A DNA stretch of 64,000 nucleotides from Novosphingobium colocasiae (GTDB lineage: Bacteria; Pseudomonadota; Alphaproteobacteria; Sphingomonadales; Sphingomonadaceae), in contig NZ_BMZA01000005.1 in assembly GCF_014652555.1 (NCBI RefSeq), positions 115,348 to 179,347 of the forward strand. Direction: 5' to 3'. Both the position numbers and the translations under genes were made by a program. The first letter of the stretch is position 1. Every line of letters starts with the position of its first letter. Below, piece after piece: positions 1 to 8,614 of the stretch. Under the pieces are notes generated by a model, which saw only the letters and a list, made by a program, of their open reading frames with translations, had not been told where the DNA came from and ran no database searches.

Positions 1-3000
1 CATTGCCAGGTGGGCCTGCCCGCCCTGGAACAGTTGCGTGAACAACCGGCGGAAATGGCCGTCCACCGCCTCGAAGGCGCTGCGCAGCCGTTCGCGCCCC
101 TCGCGGTTGAGGTTGCCGATCGAGCCGCGCAGGCGGTTCACGGCCTCGGTCAGCTCGGCCTTTTCCGTGGCGTTGGTGCCGAGCCGGGCTTCGGCCTCGG
201 CCAGTTCGTCAGCGGCGACGAGGTTGACCGGGCCGATCCTTTCGCGCTCGCTCGCCAGCCGGTCCATCGCGGCGGACTCGTCCGGCGCACTGCCCACCTC
301 AGCCGATGCGAAGGCGAAGCGTTCGGGCAGTACAGGGGGCGGGCACTGGAACCGCTCGCCCGAAACACGCGCCATTTCGATCCGCCGCTGATCCTCCGCC
401 TCGGCCCGCGCGGTCGCTCCCGCTCGCCCCTCGCGCGCGGCGGCCAGCCTCTCCTGCGCCGCACCCAGCGCGGCGTCGGCCAGTTTGGCGGCCTCGGTGG
501 TGGTGGTGACCGCTGCTTCGGCTTGCCGCAATTCACTGCCCAGCCGTTCCCGCACCACTTCGGCTGCTTCGATCTGCGCCATCAATGCTGCGGGCTTGGC
601 GGCGATCACGGCGCGCTCGGCCTCGATCTCTTCCTGACGGCCGGCCATCTGCGCCAGCCGGTTGGCGGCATCGCCGGCGCGCGCCTGCCAGCCGCGGATA
701 TCGGCGGCCTGCGTTGCCGTCCGCTCCCGCAGCGCCGCCAGCGCCTGATCGTGGCTGGCAAGCGAGGCGGCGGCGGATTGCAGCGTCGCACGCGCCGTCT
801 GATTGCGCAGGCGTGCGTTTTCCAAGGCGGCGCGGCCCAGTTCGGGGTCGGGTAGGGCGGCGCGACGGGCTTCGGCAGTTGCGCGGTCAGCCTGTGCCGC
901 TTCGCGTTGGGCGGCAAGCTCGGCCAGCGACTGGTCCAGTTCGGCGCGCCGCGCGGCCTGGCGCTGGCGGGCGTCATCGGCCTGATCGACGGCGCGCAGC
1001 GCGGCCCGCTCGGCATCGGTGGCCCCGGCGACCGCGCGCTCCGCCCCGATCAGTTCGGCCTGCAGAGCCGACAGGCGGCGCTGGACATCGCCGCTGCGCG
1101 CCTCTGCGGCACCGGCGGCATCGCGCAACGGCGGGAGCCGGGCGTCGAGTTCGGCGAAACGGTTCTCCGCCTCCAGCCGCGCCGCTTCCGCCGCGCCTTC
1201 CCCCCGGGCGACGAAGCCGTCCCACCGGCGCAACACCCCGCCTAGCGTGACCAGCCACTCTCCCGGGGCGAGCGCGCGGCCGTCGTCTTCGGGGGCGACA
1301 TGGACTAGCGCCAGCCGCGCCGCCAGCTCGGCAGGGGCCTGCGTGACATGGCGGGCGAGCGTGTCGGGCACCGGCGACGGCGCGGCGGCTCCGGTCCAGA
1401 ACCGGCCGTCCGCACCGACGACCTGGCCCAACGGCGCGCGCGCGTCGCGGCCCAGCACTGCCGCCACGGCGCGCTCGTAACCCGGCGCGGCGCGGACCGC
1501 GTCGATGGCGACGGGCAGGCCATGCGCGGCCTTCGCCCCCCTTGCGCGGGCCTCGCGGTCCTTCAGCAGCGCTGCGTGCTCACGCTCGATCCCGGCCAGA
1601 TCGGCGCGCGCGGTGGCGAGCGCGGAGGAGGCTTCGTCGCGTTCCGCCAGCAGGTCAGCCTTGCCCGATTGCAGCGCGTCCAGCCGGGCGCGGGCGGTGG
1701 CGAGCGCGGCGCTGGCAGCTTCGGCGGTACCGCGCGCCTGCGCCACGGCGGCATCGAGATCGCCGGCGGCGACCAAGGCGCTGATCTGCCCGCCGACCCG
1801 CGCAGCGTCCTGGTCCAGCCGGTCCAGCCGCGCGCGGGCTTGCGTGCATTCCGCCTCGGCGATGCGCCATTCGGCTTCTACCCCGGCTTGCGCGGCGGTG
1901 GCCTGCGCCAGATCGAGTTCGGCGGTGCGGCTGGCCTGTTCCGCGCCTTCCAGCGCGTGCGCCACGCGCGGTCGCTGGGCCTCGTCGGCCGCGAGGCGTT
2001 CGCGGCTTTCGGCCAGTTCCCGCTCCAGCCGGGCCAGCGCCTCGGCGGCGTCGCGGGTGAGACGGTCGGCATCGCCCCGGTCCTCCTCCAGCCGCCGGTG
2101 CTGCCGGTCCAGGTCCTTGAGGCGTTGCTCGGCCGCTTCGAGTTGGCTGGTCAGCGTGGCCAGGCGATGGCCCTGGGCATTGGCGTCGTCACGCCGGTCG
2201 GCCAGTTCGTCGCGCGCTTGGGCCAGCGCCTGCGCTGCTTCGGCCTGGGCATCCTGCGCCTCAGCCGCCAGCGCCTGCGCTTCGGCCACACGGTTCTCGG
2301 CGGTGGCAGCTTCCTTGCGCGCCGCTTCGGCCGCTTGCGCGGCATCGCGCCAGCGGGCGAACACCAGCCGCGCTTCCGCCAGCCGGATGCGATCGGAGAG
2401 GGCGATGTAGCGTTCCGCCGCCTTGGCCTGGCGCCGCAGCGATGCCACCTGGCGATCGAGCCCGGCCATCAGGTCATCCAGCCGGGCCAGGTTGGCCTCG
2501 GTCGCGCGCAGCTTCTGTTCGGCGTCCTTGCGGCGGACATGCAGCCCGGCGATGCCGGCCGCTTCTTCCAGCATGGCGCGGCGTTCGGCAGGCTTGGCGG
2601 CGATCACGGCGGCGATGCGGCCCTGGCTGACCAGCGCCGGGCTGTGCGCGCCGGTGGCGGCATCGGCGAACACCAGCGCCACGTCCTTGGCGCGCACATC
2701 GCGACCGTTGATGCGATAGGCGCTGCCCGCCCCGCGCTCGATCCGGCGCACGACCTCCAGATCCTCGCGCCGGCCTTGCGCGTCGGCGGCTGTCTCGGCG
2801 GTCATCACCACTTCGGCGAAGGCGCGCGGGGGGCGGGTGGCGGTACCCGCGAAGATGACGTCTTCCATGCCGCCGCCGCGCATGGACTTGGCGCTGGCTT
2901 CGCCCATCACCCAGCGGATCGCTTCGAGCAGGTTGGACTTGCCGCAGCCGTTAGGCCCGACGACCCCGGTCAGCCCGGGTTCGATGCGCAGTTCAGCAGG

Positions 3001-3048
3001 CTCGACGAAGCTCTTGAAGCCGCTGAGCTTGAGCCGCCGGATGCGCAT
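1..3048 (-). CDS. smc: Chromosome segregation protein SMC, C-terminus cut by window edge
   Basis: The reading frame is open from the ATG at 3048 to base 1, giving 1016 codons. The N-terminus reads MRIRRLKLSGFKSFVEP and is followed by the Walker A motif GPNGCGKSNL near residue 30. Long Ala/Glu/Arg-rich coiled coil follows on both sides of a hinge-like stretch (APGYERAVAAVLG). This is the bacterial SMC ATPase layout; the family is usually about 1140-1190 residues, so the C-terminal signature motif and Walker B lie outside the window. SMC dimers organise and segregate the chromosome with ScpA/ScpB, neither of which is here. It is the last gene of a minus-strand run dciA-dsbA-dsbA-smc and starts 38 bases after the preceding stop. 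No complete frame exists inside the window because no stop is reached. Confidence 0.96.
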   Translation of the reverse strand, partial: MRIRRLKLSGFKSFVEPAELRIEPGLTGVVGPNGCGKSNLLEAIRWVMGEASAKSMRGGGMEDVIFAGTATRPPRAFAEVVMTAETAADAQGRREDLEVVRRIERGAGSAYRINGRDVRAKDVALVFADAATGAHSPALVSQGRIAAVIAAKPAERRAMLEEAAGIAGLHVRRKDAEQKLRATEANLARLDDLMAGLDRQVASLRRQAKAAERYIALSDRIRLAEARLVFARWRDAAQAAEAARKEAATAENRVAEAQALAAEAQDAQAEAAQALAQARDELADRRDDANAQGHRLATLTSQLEAAEQRLKDLDRQHRRLEEDRGDADRLTRDAAEALARLERELAESRERLAADEAQRPRVAHALEGAEQASRTAELDLAQATAAQAGVEAEWRIAEAECTQARARLDRLDQDAARVGGQISALVAAGDLDAAVAQARGTAEAASAALATARARLDALQSGKADLLAERDEASSALATARADLAGIEREHAALLKDREARARGAKAAHGLPVAIDAVRAAPGYERAVAAVLGRDARAPLGQVVGADGRFWTGAAAPSPVPDTLARHVTQAPAELAARLALVHVAPEDDGRALAPGEWLVTLGGVLRRWDGFVARGEGAAEAARLEAENRFAELDARLPPLRDAAGAAEARSGDVQRRLSALQAELIGAERAVAGATDAERAALRAVDQADDARQRQAARRAELDQSLAELAAQREAAQADRATAEARRAALPDPELGRAALENARLRNQTARATLQSAAASLASHDQALAALRERTATQAADIRGWQARAGDAANRLAQMAGRQEEIEAERAVIAAKPAALMAQIEAAEVVRERLGSELRQAEAAVTTTTEAAKLADAALGAAQERLAAAREGRAGATARAEAEDQRRIEMARVSGERFQCPPPVLPERFAFASAEVGSAPDESAAMDRLASERERIGPVNLVAADELAEAEARLGTNATEKAELTEAVNRLRGSIGNLNREGRERLRSAFEAVDGHFRRLFTQLFQGGQAHLAM

Positions 3049-3086
3049 GCCCCCCGCGCCCCCGCGTCAGGCCGGAAGCCGGCGCG

Positions 3087-3854
3087 TCAACGCGCCCCCG
3101 CCGCCTTGAGTGCGGCCTTGGTCTGTTCCCATTCGGTGGAATCGACCTTGCTGCCGTTGACCAGCAGGGTGGGCGTGCCGGTGATCCCGTCGTTGGTGTA
3201 CTTGTCCGAGAATTCGGCGATCTGCTTGGCCGTATCGACATTGCCCAGGCACTTGTTGGCCTGATCCACGGCAATCCCGCGCTGCGCGAAGAACTGCGTA
3301 TAGCCGAGCGCTTCGGCCATGCCCGGCAGGCGCTGCGCGGCGGGCAACTGCATCACAGCGTTCGCCTTGTCCTGCACCGCCTTGTCGGCCAGCGGGGCGT
3401 TCATCGCGTCGAAGTTCAGATAGACCTGCTGGACCAGCGGGAACACCGCCTCCTTTCCCGAACAGGTCACCAGCATCGTCAGCGGCACGTCCTGCGGGTG
3501 GATGGCGAAGCTGCGGAATTCCCAGCTTACCCGGCCGCTGGCGATGAAATCGTTGACCAGTTCCTCGTGCCCGTCTTGCGTGAACTTGGCGCAGTGGGGG
3601 CAGGACAGCGAGCCGTATTCGATAAGCTTGATCGGCGCTTCCGGGTTGCCGAGGCGATAGCCACCGTCGGCCGTCACTTCCACCATATCGGCCCAGGCCT
3701 TGCCGGCGGGGGCGGCGATTTTGGCAACCGGATCGCCGGAGGCCAGCGCCGCCGGGGCCGCATCGTCCTTCTTGCCGCAAGCAGCAAGGGCCAGCGCGAG
3801 GGGAACCAGCGCGAGGCCGAACGCAAACGGGCGGATAGTGGAGACACGCATCAT
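3087..3854 (-). CDS. DsbA-family thiol:disulfide oxidoreductase, lipoprotein
   Basis: 255 residues. A hydrophobic N-terminus ends in a lipobox (LALAAC, Cys26), so the protein is probably anchored on the periplasmic face of a membrane. The thioredoxin active site CPHC (Cys85-Cys88) follows the GNPEAPIKLIEYGS strand, and the cis-proline loop is GTPTLLVNG near residue 230. This is the four-helix-insert DsbA/DSBA-like fold (thioredoxin_4). It should form or shuffle disulfides in exported proteins. It is the downstream member of a pair of DsbA-like genes ahead of smc. No DsbB-type partner is in the window. Start: ATG at 3854, with a second ATG at 3851; an AGGGA lies upstream. Confidence 0.9.
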   Translation of the reverse strand: MMRVSTIRPFAFGLALVPLALALAACGKKDDAAPAALASGDPVAKIAAPAGKAWADMVEVTADGGYRLGNPEAPIKLIEYGSLSCPHCAKFTQDGHEELVNDFIASGRVSWEFRSFAIHPQDVPLTMLVTCSGKEAVFPLVQQVYLNFDAMNAPLADKAVQDKANAVMQLPAAQRLPGMAEALGYTQFFAQRGIAVDQANKCLGNVDTAKQIAEFSDKYTNDGITGTPTLLVNGSKVDSTEWEQTKAALKAAGAR

Positions 3855-3980
3855 CTTGGGGCGATTCCCTTGGCAAAAGGCGCATCGATGCTAACCGATG
3901 CGCCGGAGCAGTTCAAAGCGAAGCGGGCGGCGTCTGCGGACATCTCCACAAGCTTACCCCCGGCGAAAAAGGTCAGCCGA

Positions 3981-4736
3981 TCACGACGGCTGGCCGGGCA
4001 GGGCGGCGACGCGGGCCGACAGGATCGGCTGGAGCGCGTCCCAGCTATAGGCGTCATCGATCAGGGCACCGTTGATCGAAAAGCTGGGGGTGCCTTTGAC
4101 GCCGATGGTGTTGGCGGCGTCCTGCTGGGCTTTCAGCTTGTCCAGCATGGCCGTATCGCCCAGGCAGCGATCCGCCTGCGGGCGGCCGATGCCCCAGTTC
4201 TGCGCCATGTCGTAAAATCCCAGGTCCGATGCGATGGCGCGCAGGCGCTGCGGCAGGGGACCGTTGCCCCAGCGCTGCTTCTGCGGTTCGGAAAGGTTTT
4301 CGGCCTGCACGATCCACTTTTCCTGCGTGGCGAGCATGGCGTTGTGGCGCACGAAGAAGCGCTTGTCGTCGCCGCAATTGACGATCAGCGCCGCCGCCAC
4401 GTCCACCGCATTGCGCAGGACATTGCTGACCGTCACCGACACCTGGCCGCGTGGCACCACGGTCAGCCGCAGCGGGGCTTCGGCATCGCGGGTGAAGTGG
4501 GCGCAGTGCGGGCAGGTGTAGCTGACATATTCGGTCAGCTTGAGCGGGGCCTCGGGATTGCCCAGCGTATGCGCGCCGTTGGCGGCGACGGCGATGGTCC
4601 CGTTCCAGTTGTGCGCGGTGGATGAAGCCAGCGGCACTGCCTTGCGCTTGGCAGGGGGCGCGGCATCCAGCGATGCGGTTCCAAGGCCGAGGCCTGCGGC
4701 GATCAATGCTGCAAGGGCTAGTCTGCGGTTCGTCAC
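3981..4736 (-). CDS. DsbA-family thiol:disulfide oxidoreductase, second copy
   Basis: 251 residues with a cleavable signal peptide (MTNRRLALAALIAAGLGLG). The active site is CPHC (Cys75-Cys78), preceded by GNPEAPLKLTEYVSYT and followed late by the cis-Pro loop GTPSFSINGALID. It shares its architecture with the next gene but has no lipobox, so it is likely a soluble periplasmic protein. Its start overlaps the stop of the upstream dciA-like gene by four bases (ATGA), so the two are translationally coupled. A 126-base gap with no gene separates it from the second DsbA. The pairing of a soluble and a lipid-anchored DsbA is inferred from the signal sequences. Confidence 0.9.
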   Translation of the reverse strand: MTNRRLALAALIAAGLGLGTASLDAAPPAKRKAVPLASSTAHNWNGTIAVAANGAHTLGNPEAPLKLTEYVSYTCPHCAHFTRDAEAPLRLTVVPRGQVSVTVSNVLRNAVDVAAALIVNCGDDKRFFVRHNAMLATQEKWIVQAENLSEPQKQRWGNGPLPQRLRAIASDLGFYDMAQNWGIGRPQADRCLGDTAMLDKLKAQQDAANTIGVKGTPSFSINGALIDDAYSWDALQPILSARVAALPGQPS

Positions 4737-5284
4737 TGGTCCTGTCCGTTCCCATTCGCCGACATCGCGCGCGCCAGCGATTCCAGCACCGCCCGCAATT
4801 CCGGATCGCCGATGTCGCGCAGCGATTCCCCGAGTTCGAGCGGCACCGGCTTGAGCGAAGGCGGCGCGGTCTTCTGCGCTGAAGCAGGTGGCGGCTTAAC
4901 CTCGCCTTGCCGGATTTTCACGCGGGCGACAGCGTTGTAGCCGAAGAAGCGGTTCACCCGTTCGATGATCTCGGGGATCACATGCTGGATCAGCGGGGCA
5001 TGGGCGGGCACCACCACAAGCTGGAGGATGCCCTCGCTCTTTTCGCCGGGCGGAAAGCGGATCGATTCGGGGATGCAAACCCGTGCGTGTCGCGGCCCGA
5101 CGATATCGGGCCAGCGGCTCACCACGCTCGATTGCACGAACCCGAACCGCCGGAATGCGGTGCGGCCGACTTCCGGCATCAGGTCGGCGATCTGCCGCGC
5201 CGCGCCGCCGCGCGGCCGTTCGAAGCGCTTTGCGCCTTTGCCGGCAGTCGCGGTCTTCCCGGCTTTCGGAGGTTCCCATTCCAT
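4733..5284 (-). CDS. DUF721 (DciA-like) protein
   Basis: 183 residues. A DUF721 domain spans about residues 25-120, including GFVQSSVVSRWPDIVGPR, the hallmark W-x-x-I/V-V-G region, and then LQLVVVPAHAPLIQHVIPEI and VNRFFGYNAV. DUF721 is the domain of DciA, the ancestral bacterial replicative-helicase loader; the loader role here is inferred from the family. The C-terminal tail is low-complexity and probably disordered. It heads the minus-strand unit and diverges from mutY across only 29 bases, so both promoters must lie inside or very near each other's 5' ends. Confidence 0.85.
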   Translation of the reverse strand: MEWEPPKAGKTATAGKGAKRFERPRGGAARQIADLMPEVGRTAFRRFGFVQSSVVSRWPDIVGPRHARVCIPESIRFPPGEKSEGILQLVVVPAHAPLIQHVIPEIIERVNRFFGYNAVARVKIRQGEVKPPPASAQKTAPPSLKPVPLELGESLRDIGDPELRAVLESLARAMSANGNGQDQ

Positions 5285-5313
5285 TGCGGGGCGCTGGATG
5301 CCATATCGGCGGC

Positions 5314-6372
5314 ATGGAAGCCAGTTCGCAAATCATCCCGCAGGCATTGCTGGACTGGTACGATGTGCATGCCCGCGTCCTGCCCTGGCGCAGCCCGCCC
5401 GGCACGCCCCCGCCCGATCCTTACCGCGTGTGGCTGTCGGAAGTGATGCTGCAGCAGACCACGGTCATGGCCGTGAAGGACTATTTCGCCAGGTTCACCG
5501 CGCGCTGGCCCAGCGTTACTGCACTGGCAGAGGCGGCGGACGGTGATGTCATGGCGGCCTGGGCCGGGCTTGGATATTATGCGCGGGCGCGCAACCTGCT
5601 TGCCTGCGCCCGCGCGGTTGCGGCCACGGGCGGCGAATTTCCGCAGACCGAGGCGGCGCTGCGCGCGCTGCCGGGGCTGGGGGCCTATACTGCCGCCGCC
5701 ATCGCCGCGATCGCGTTCGGCGAACGCGCGGTGGTCGTCGATGCCAATGTCGAGCGGGTGGTGGCGCGGCTGTTCGCGATCGGCGATCCGCTGCCCGGCG
5801 GCCGCAAGGCGATCCGCGCGGCGGCCGAGACGATCACGCCATCAAGCCGTGCAGGCGATTTCGCGCAGGCGATGATGGACCTTGGGGCAACAATCTGCAC
5901 GCCCCGCAACCCGCGCTGCCTGCTGTGCCCGTTGGCCCCACCCTGCGCCGCCCGCGCGGCGGGGCAGGCGGAAGCCTATCCGGTCAAGCCGGCCAAGGCG
6001 GCCAAGCCCGCGCGGCAAGGGCGGGCGTTCTGGATCGAGCGGGACGAGCATGTCTGGCTGGTCACCCGGCCGGGCAAGGGCATGCTGGGCGGGATGCGCG
6101 CGCTGCCGGATGACGGCTGGAGCGCAAGGGCCGATGGTGGCACCCCGCCGCCGCTCCCCGGCCCGTGGCAGCGCGCCGGGGTGGTGCGGCACGTGTTCAC
6201 GCACTTTTCGCTCGAGCTGTCGGTCGATGTACACGGCGGGGCCGGTGATCCGGCACAGGCCGATGCAGCGGGCGAATGGTGGCCGCTCGACCGGCTGGAC
6301 GAGGCAGGCTTGCCGACGCTGTTCGCCAAAGCCGCCGCCCTGGGACTTGCGGCGATGAAGGATGTTGCATGA
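5314..6372 (+). CDS. mutY: A/G-specific adenine DNA glycosylase MutY
   Basis: 352 residues from the ATG at 5314; longer open sequence upstream is non-homologous and runs antisense to dciA. The catalytic Glu is in WLSEVMLQQTT (Glu43). The helix-hairpin-helix is LPGLGAYTAAAI (about 119-130) and the catalytic Asp is in VVVDANVERVVARL (Asp143). The [4Fe-4S] ligands Cys195, Cys202, Cys205 and Cys211 have C-X6-C-X2-C-X5-C spacing. A NUDIX-like C-terminal domain with HVFTHFSLEL recognises 8-oxoguanine. MutY removes adenine mispaired with 8-oxoG. Its stop overlaps the next start (ATGA), so it leads a coupled operon mutY-hydrolase-nudC, in keeping with a shared oxidative-damage or nucleotide clean-up context. 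Confidence 0.97.
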   Translation: MEASSQIIPQALLDWYDVHARVLPWRSPPGTPPPDPYRVWLSEVMLQQTTVMAVKDYFARFTARWPSVTALAEAADGDVMAAWAGLGYYARARNLLACARAVAATGGEFPQTEAALRALPGLGAYTAAAIAAIAFGERAVVVDANVERVVARLFAIGDPLPGGRKAIRAAAETITPSSRAGDFAQAMMDLGATICTPRNPRCLLCPLAPPCAARAAGQAEAYPVKPAKAAKPARQGRAFWIERDEHVWLVTRPGKGMLGGMRALPDDGWSARADGGTPPPLPGPWQRAGVVRHVFTHFSLELSVDVHGGAGDPAQADAAGEWWPLDRLDEAGLPTLFAKAAALGLAAMKDVA

Positions 6373-7688
6373 ATCCATCGCTCGAAACGCTGTCCCAGAA
6401 GCTCGATCGCCGCATGCTGTTGCGGCTGGGCGCGGTGGCGGGCCTTTCCACGGCGGCGCTGGCCAGCCTGGCGCGCGCCGCCGATGAGCCGGATCTCCTG
6501 CCGCAGGTGCGGGCGATGATCGCGCGCTGGGTCGGGCCGGGCAAGCTCCCCGGTGCGGTCGCCTCGCTGGGCGTGCCGGGGCAGGAGGCGCAGTTCGTAT
6601 CGGCCGGAACGCAGGGCTTCGTCGATTTCGACGCGATGGACGCCGATACGCTGTTCCGCATCTATTCGATGACCAAGCCGGTCACCGGCATGGCGGCGAT
6701 GATCCTGATCGATGAAGGCAAGCTGAGGCTCGACCAGCCGCTTGCCGATGTGCTGCCTGCCTATCGCGACATGCGGGTGCTGGACACCTACGACGGCCCG
6801 CTTGACCGGGTGCACCGCGCGCCCGGCCCGATCACGATCCGCCAGGTGCTGACGCATACCTCGGGCCTTGCCTATACGGTGGAACAGGGCGGGCCGGTGA
6901 AGCGGCTGATGGAGGAAAAGGGGCTGGTGCCCGGCCGCATCTCGCGGCTGCCGATCCCCTTGCCGGGCTTTCCCGCCGGGCCCGTCGTGCCGACCCTGGC
7001 AGCTTTCGCGGATGGCATGGCGAAGGTGCCCTTGGTCGCCGATCCCGGAACGGCATGGCATTATTCCGCCGGGCTCGACGTGATGGGCCGGGTGATCGAA
7101 GTGGTCAGCGGCCAGTCGTTCGCGGCCTTTGTGTCCGAGCGGCTGCTGGACCCGCTGGGCATGTCGGACACGGATTGGCAGGTCCCGCAAGCCAAGGCGC
7201 ATCGGCTGGCGACGAACCACGCGGTGTTCGGCGGCGCGCTGATCCCGATCGACGAAGGCGATAGCTCGATCTTTCTTGAGCCGCCGCCGTTCTGCTGCGG
7301 TGGCTCCGGGCTGGTATCCACCCCGCGCGATTATGACCGGTTCCTGCGCATGCTGGCGCAAGGCGGCATGTTTGCCGGAAAGCGGGTGATGAGCGAGGCG
7401 GCGGTGCGGCTGGGCACCGGTAACCTGCTGCCGCCCGGAGTCACCGGAGAGGTGGGTTTCGCGCCCAATAGCGGGTTCGGGGCGGGCGGCCGGGTCGGCC
7501 TTGGCGCGGAGGGCGGTGTGTTCGGCTGGGCCGGCGCGGCGGGTACGGTCGGCATGGTCGATGCACGCCGGGGCTTGCGTTCCCAGTTTTTTGCGCAATT
7601 CATGCCGCCAACCGCATTTGGCGTGCTTGCCGAGTTCCAGTCCGCGCTGAAGGCGGACGTGACCGGCCTGTTGGAGAAGAGGACCTGA
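6369..7688 (+). CDS. Serine hydrolase, class C beta-lactamase/esterase family
   Basis: 439 residues. The N-terminus has a twin-arginine-like signal (RRMLLRLGAVAGLSTAALASLARA). The nucleophile motif S-x-x-K is SMTK (Ser100, Lys103) and the Tyr-containing second motif is YSAG (Tyr232). A late GGVFGWAGAAG segment corresponds to the third box. The family covers class C beta-lactamases, DD-peptidases and EstB-type esterases; the sequence alone does not separate these, and an esterase or peptidase is at least as likely as a true beta-lactamase. The start ATG at 6369 overlaps the mutY stop, and the stop overlaps the nudC start by one base. It is probably exported to the periplasm. Confidence 0.88.
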   Translation: MNPSLETLSQKLDRRMLLRLGAVAGLSTAALASLARAADEPDLLPQVRAMIARWVGPGKLPGAVASLGVPGQEAQFVSAGTQGFVDFDAMDADTLFRIYSMTKPVTGMAAMILIDEGKLRLDQPLADVLPAYRDMRVLDTYDGPLDRVHRAPGPITIRQVLTHTSGLAYTVEQGGPVKRLMEEKGLVPGRISRLPIPLPGFPAGPVVPTLAAFADGMAKVPLVADPGTAWHYSAGLDVMGRVIEVVSGQSFAAFVSERLLDPLGMSDTDWQVPQAKAHRLATNHAVFGGALIPIDEGDSSIFLEPPPFCCGGSGLVSTPRDYDRFLRMLAQGGMFAGKRVMSEAAVRLGTGNLLPPGVTGEVGFAPNSGFGAGGRVGLGAEGGVFGWAGAAGTVGMVDARRGLRSQFFAQFMPPTAFGVLAEFQSALKADVTGLLEKRT

Positions 7689-8614
7689 TGACCAATAGCC
7701 TGATCCAGTCGCCGCCGCCGCCCGGCCGCGCGGTCGCCTTCGCCGGCGGCGTTCTCGACCGTGCCGATCATCTCCGGATGGACGATGTGGCGCTGCGTGC
7801 GCGGATGACCGCCAGTGCCCGGCTGCTGCGGCTCGACGGCCTCGATCCGGTGCTGACGGCAGACGGCGGGCTTGAATGGGCCAGTCTCGGCGAGGCGGCG
7901 GCGGACAGCGAGCTCGTGTTCCTGGGCCTCGATGGCGAACGCGCCTGCTTTGCCGAAGTCCCGGCGCGCAACCGCGATGGCGCGAGCATACCGGGACCGC
8001 GCCTGTGGCAATCGATGGCGCAGCTTTCCGCCGGGGACCTGGCCACGTTCGGCACTGCCCGGGCACTGGTGAGCTGGCACATGCGGCACCGCTTCTGCTC
8101 GGTCTGCGGCTCGCCCAGCCATGTCGCCAAGGGCGGCTGGCAGCGCACCTGCAATGACAGCGCCTGCGCTTCCGAACACTTCCCCCGGGTCGATCCGGTG
8201 ACCATCATGACGGTGGAGCACGAAGGCCGCTTGCTGCTGGGCCGACAGCCGCGCTTTCCGCCGCGTCGCTATTCGGCGCTGGCCGGGTTCGTCGAGCCGG
8301 GCGAGACGATCGAGGAGGCGGTGGCCCGCGAGGTATTCGAGGAAGCCGGGCTGCGCGTGCGCGATGTGCAATACGTCGTCAGTCAGCCCTGGCCGTTCCC
8401 GTCATCGCTGATGATCGGCTGCCATGCCGTGGCGGAGAGCGGCGATATCACGATCGACGTCACCGAACTCGAAGACGCCCGCTGGTTCACCCGCGCCGAA
8501 GTGGCCGAGGCGATGGCGGCAGGGGATCGCGGTGAAGAAGGCGAGTCGTTCATCGCCCCGCCGGTCACGGCTGTCGCCAACCTGCTGCTGCGCTGGTGGC
8601 TGGAACGCGCATAG
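7688..8614 (+). CDS. nudC: NAD+ diphosphatase (NADH pyrophosphatase) NudC
   Basis: 308 residues. A zinc ribbon has two Cys pairs (FCSVCGSPS and TCNDSACASE). The Nudix box is GFVEPGETIEEAVAREVF followed by EEAGL, matching G-x5-E-x7-REUxEExGU. Downstream is SQPWPFPSS, the motif diagnostic of the NADH-specific Nudix subfamily. The enzyme hydrolyses NAD(H) to NMN(H) and AMP, and in bacteria can also remove NAD caps from RNA. It is coupled to the preceding hydrolase gene through TGATG. Its last 50 bases overlap the 3' end of the convergent membrane-protein gene, so no spacer or terminator separates them. Confidence 0.96.
   Translation: MTNSLIQSPPPPGRAVAFAGGVLDRADHLRMDDVALRARMTASARLLRLDGLDPVLTADGGLEWASLGEAAADSELVFLGLDGERACFAEVPARNRDGASIPGPRLWQSMAQLSAGDLATFGTARALVSWHMRHRFCSVCGSPSHVAKGGWQRTCNDSACASEHFPRVDPVTIMTVEHEGRLLLGRQPRFPPRRYSALAGFVEPGETIEEAVAREVFEEAGLRVRDVQYVVSQPWPFPSSLMIGCHAVAESGDITIDVTELEDARWFTRAEVAEAMAAGDRGEEGESFIAPPVTAVANLLLRWWLERA

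Noticed and set aside
1348-3264. Plus-strand open frame of 638 codons over smc
   Set aside because: It is the antisense shadow of SMC coiled coil; the minus frame carries Walker A and continuous heptads.
6369-7688. Antibiotic-resistance beta-lactamase
   Set aside because: The S-x-x-K family is broad and includes esterases and peptidases; operon context with mutY and nudC gives no support for resistance.
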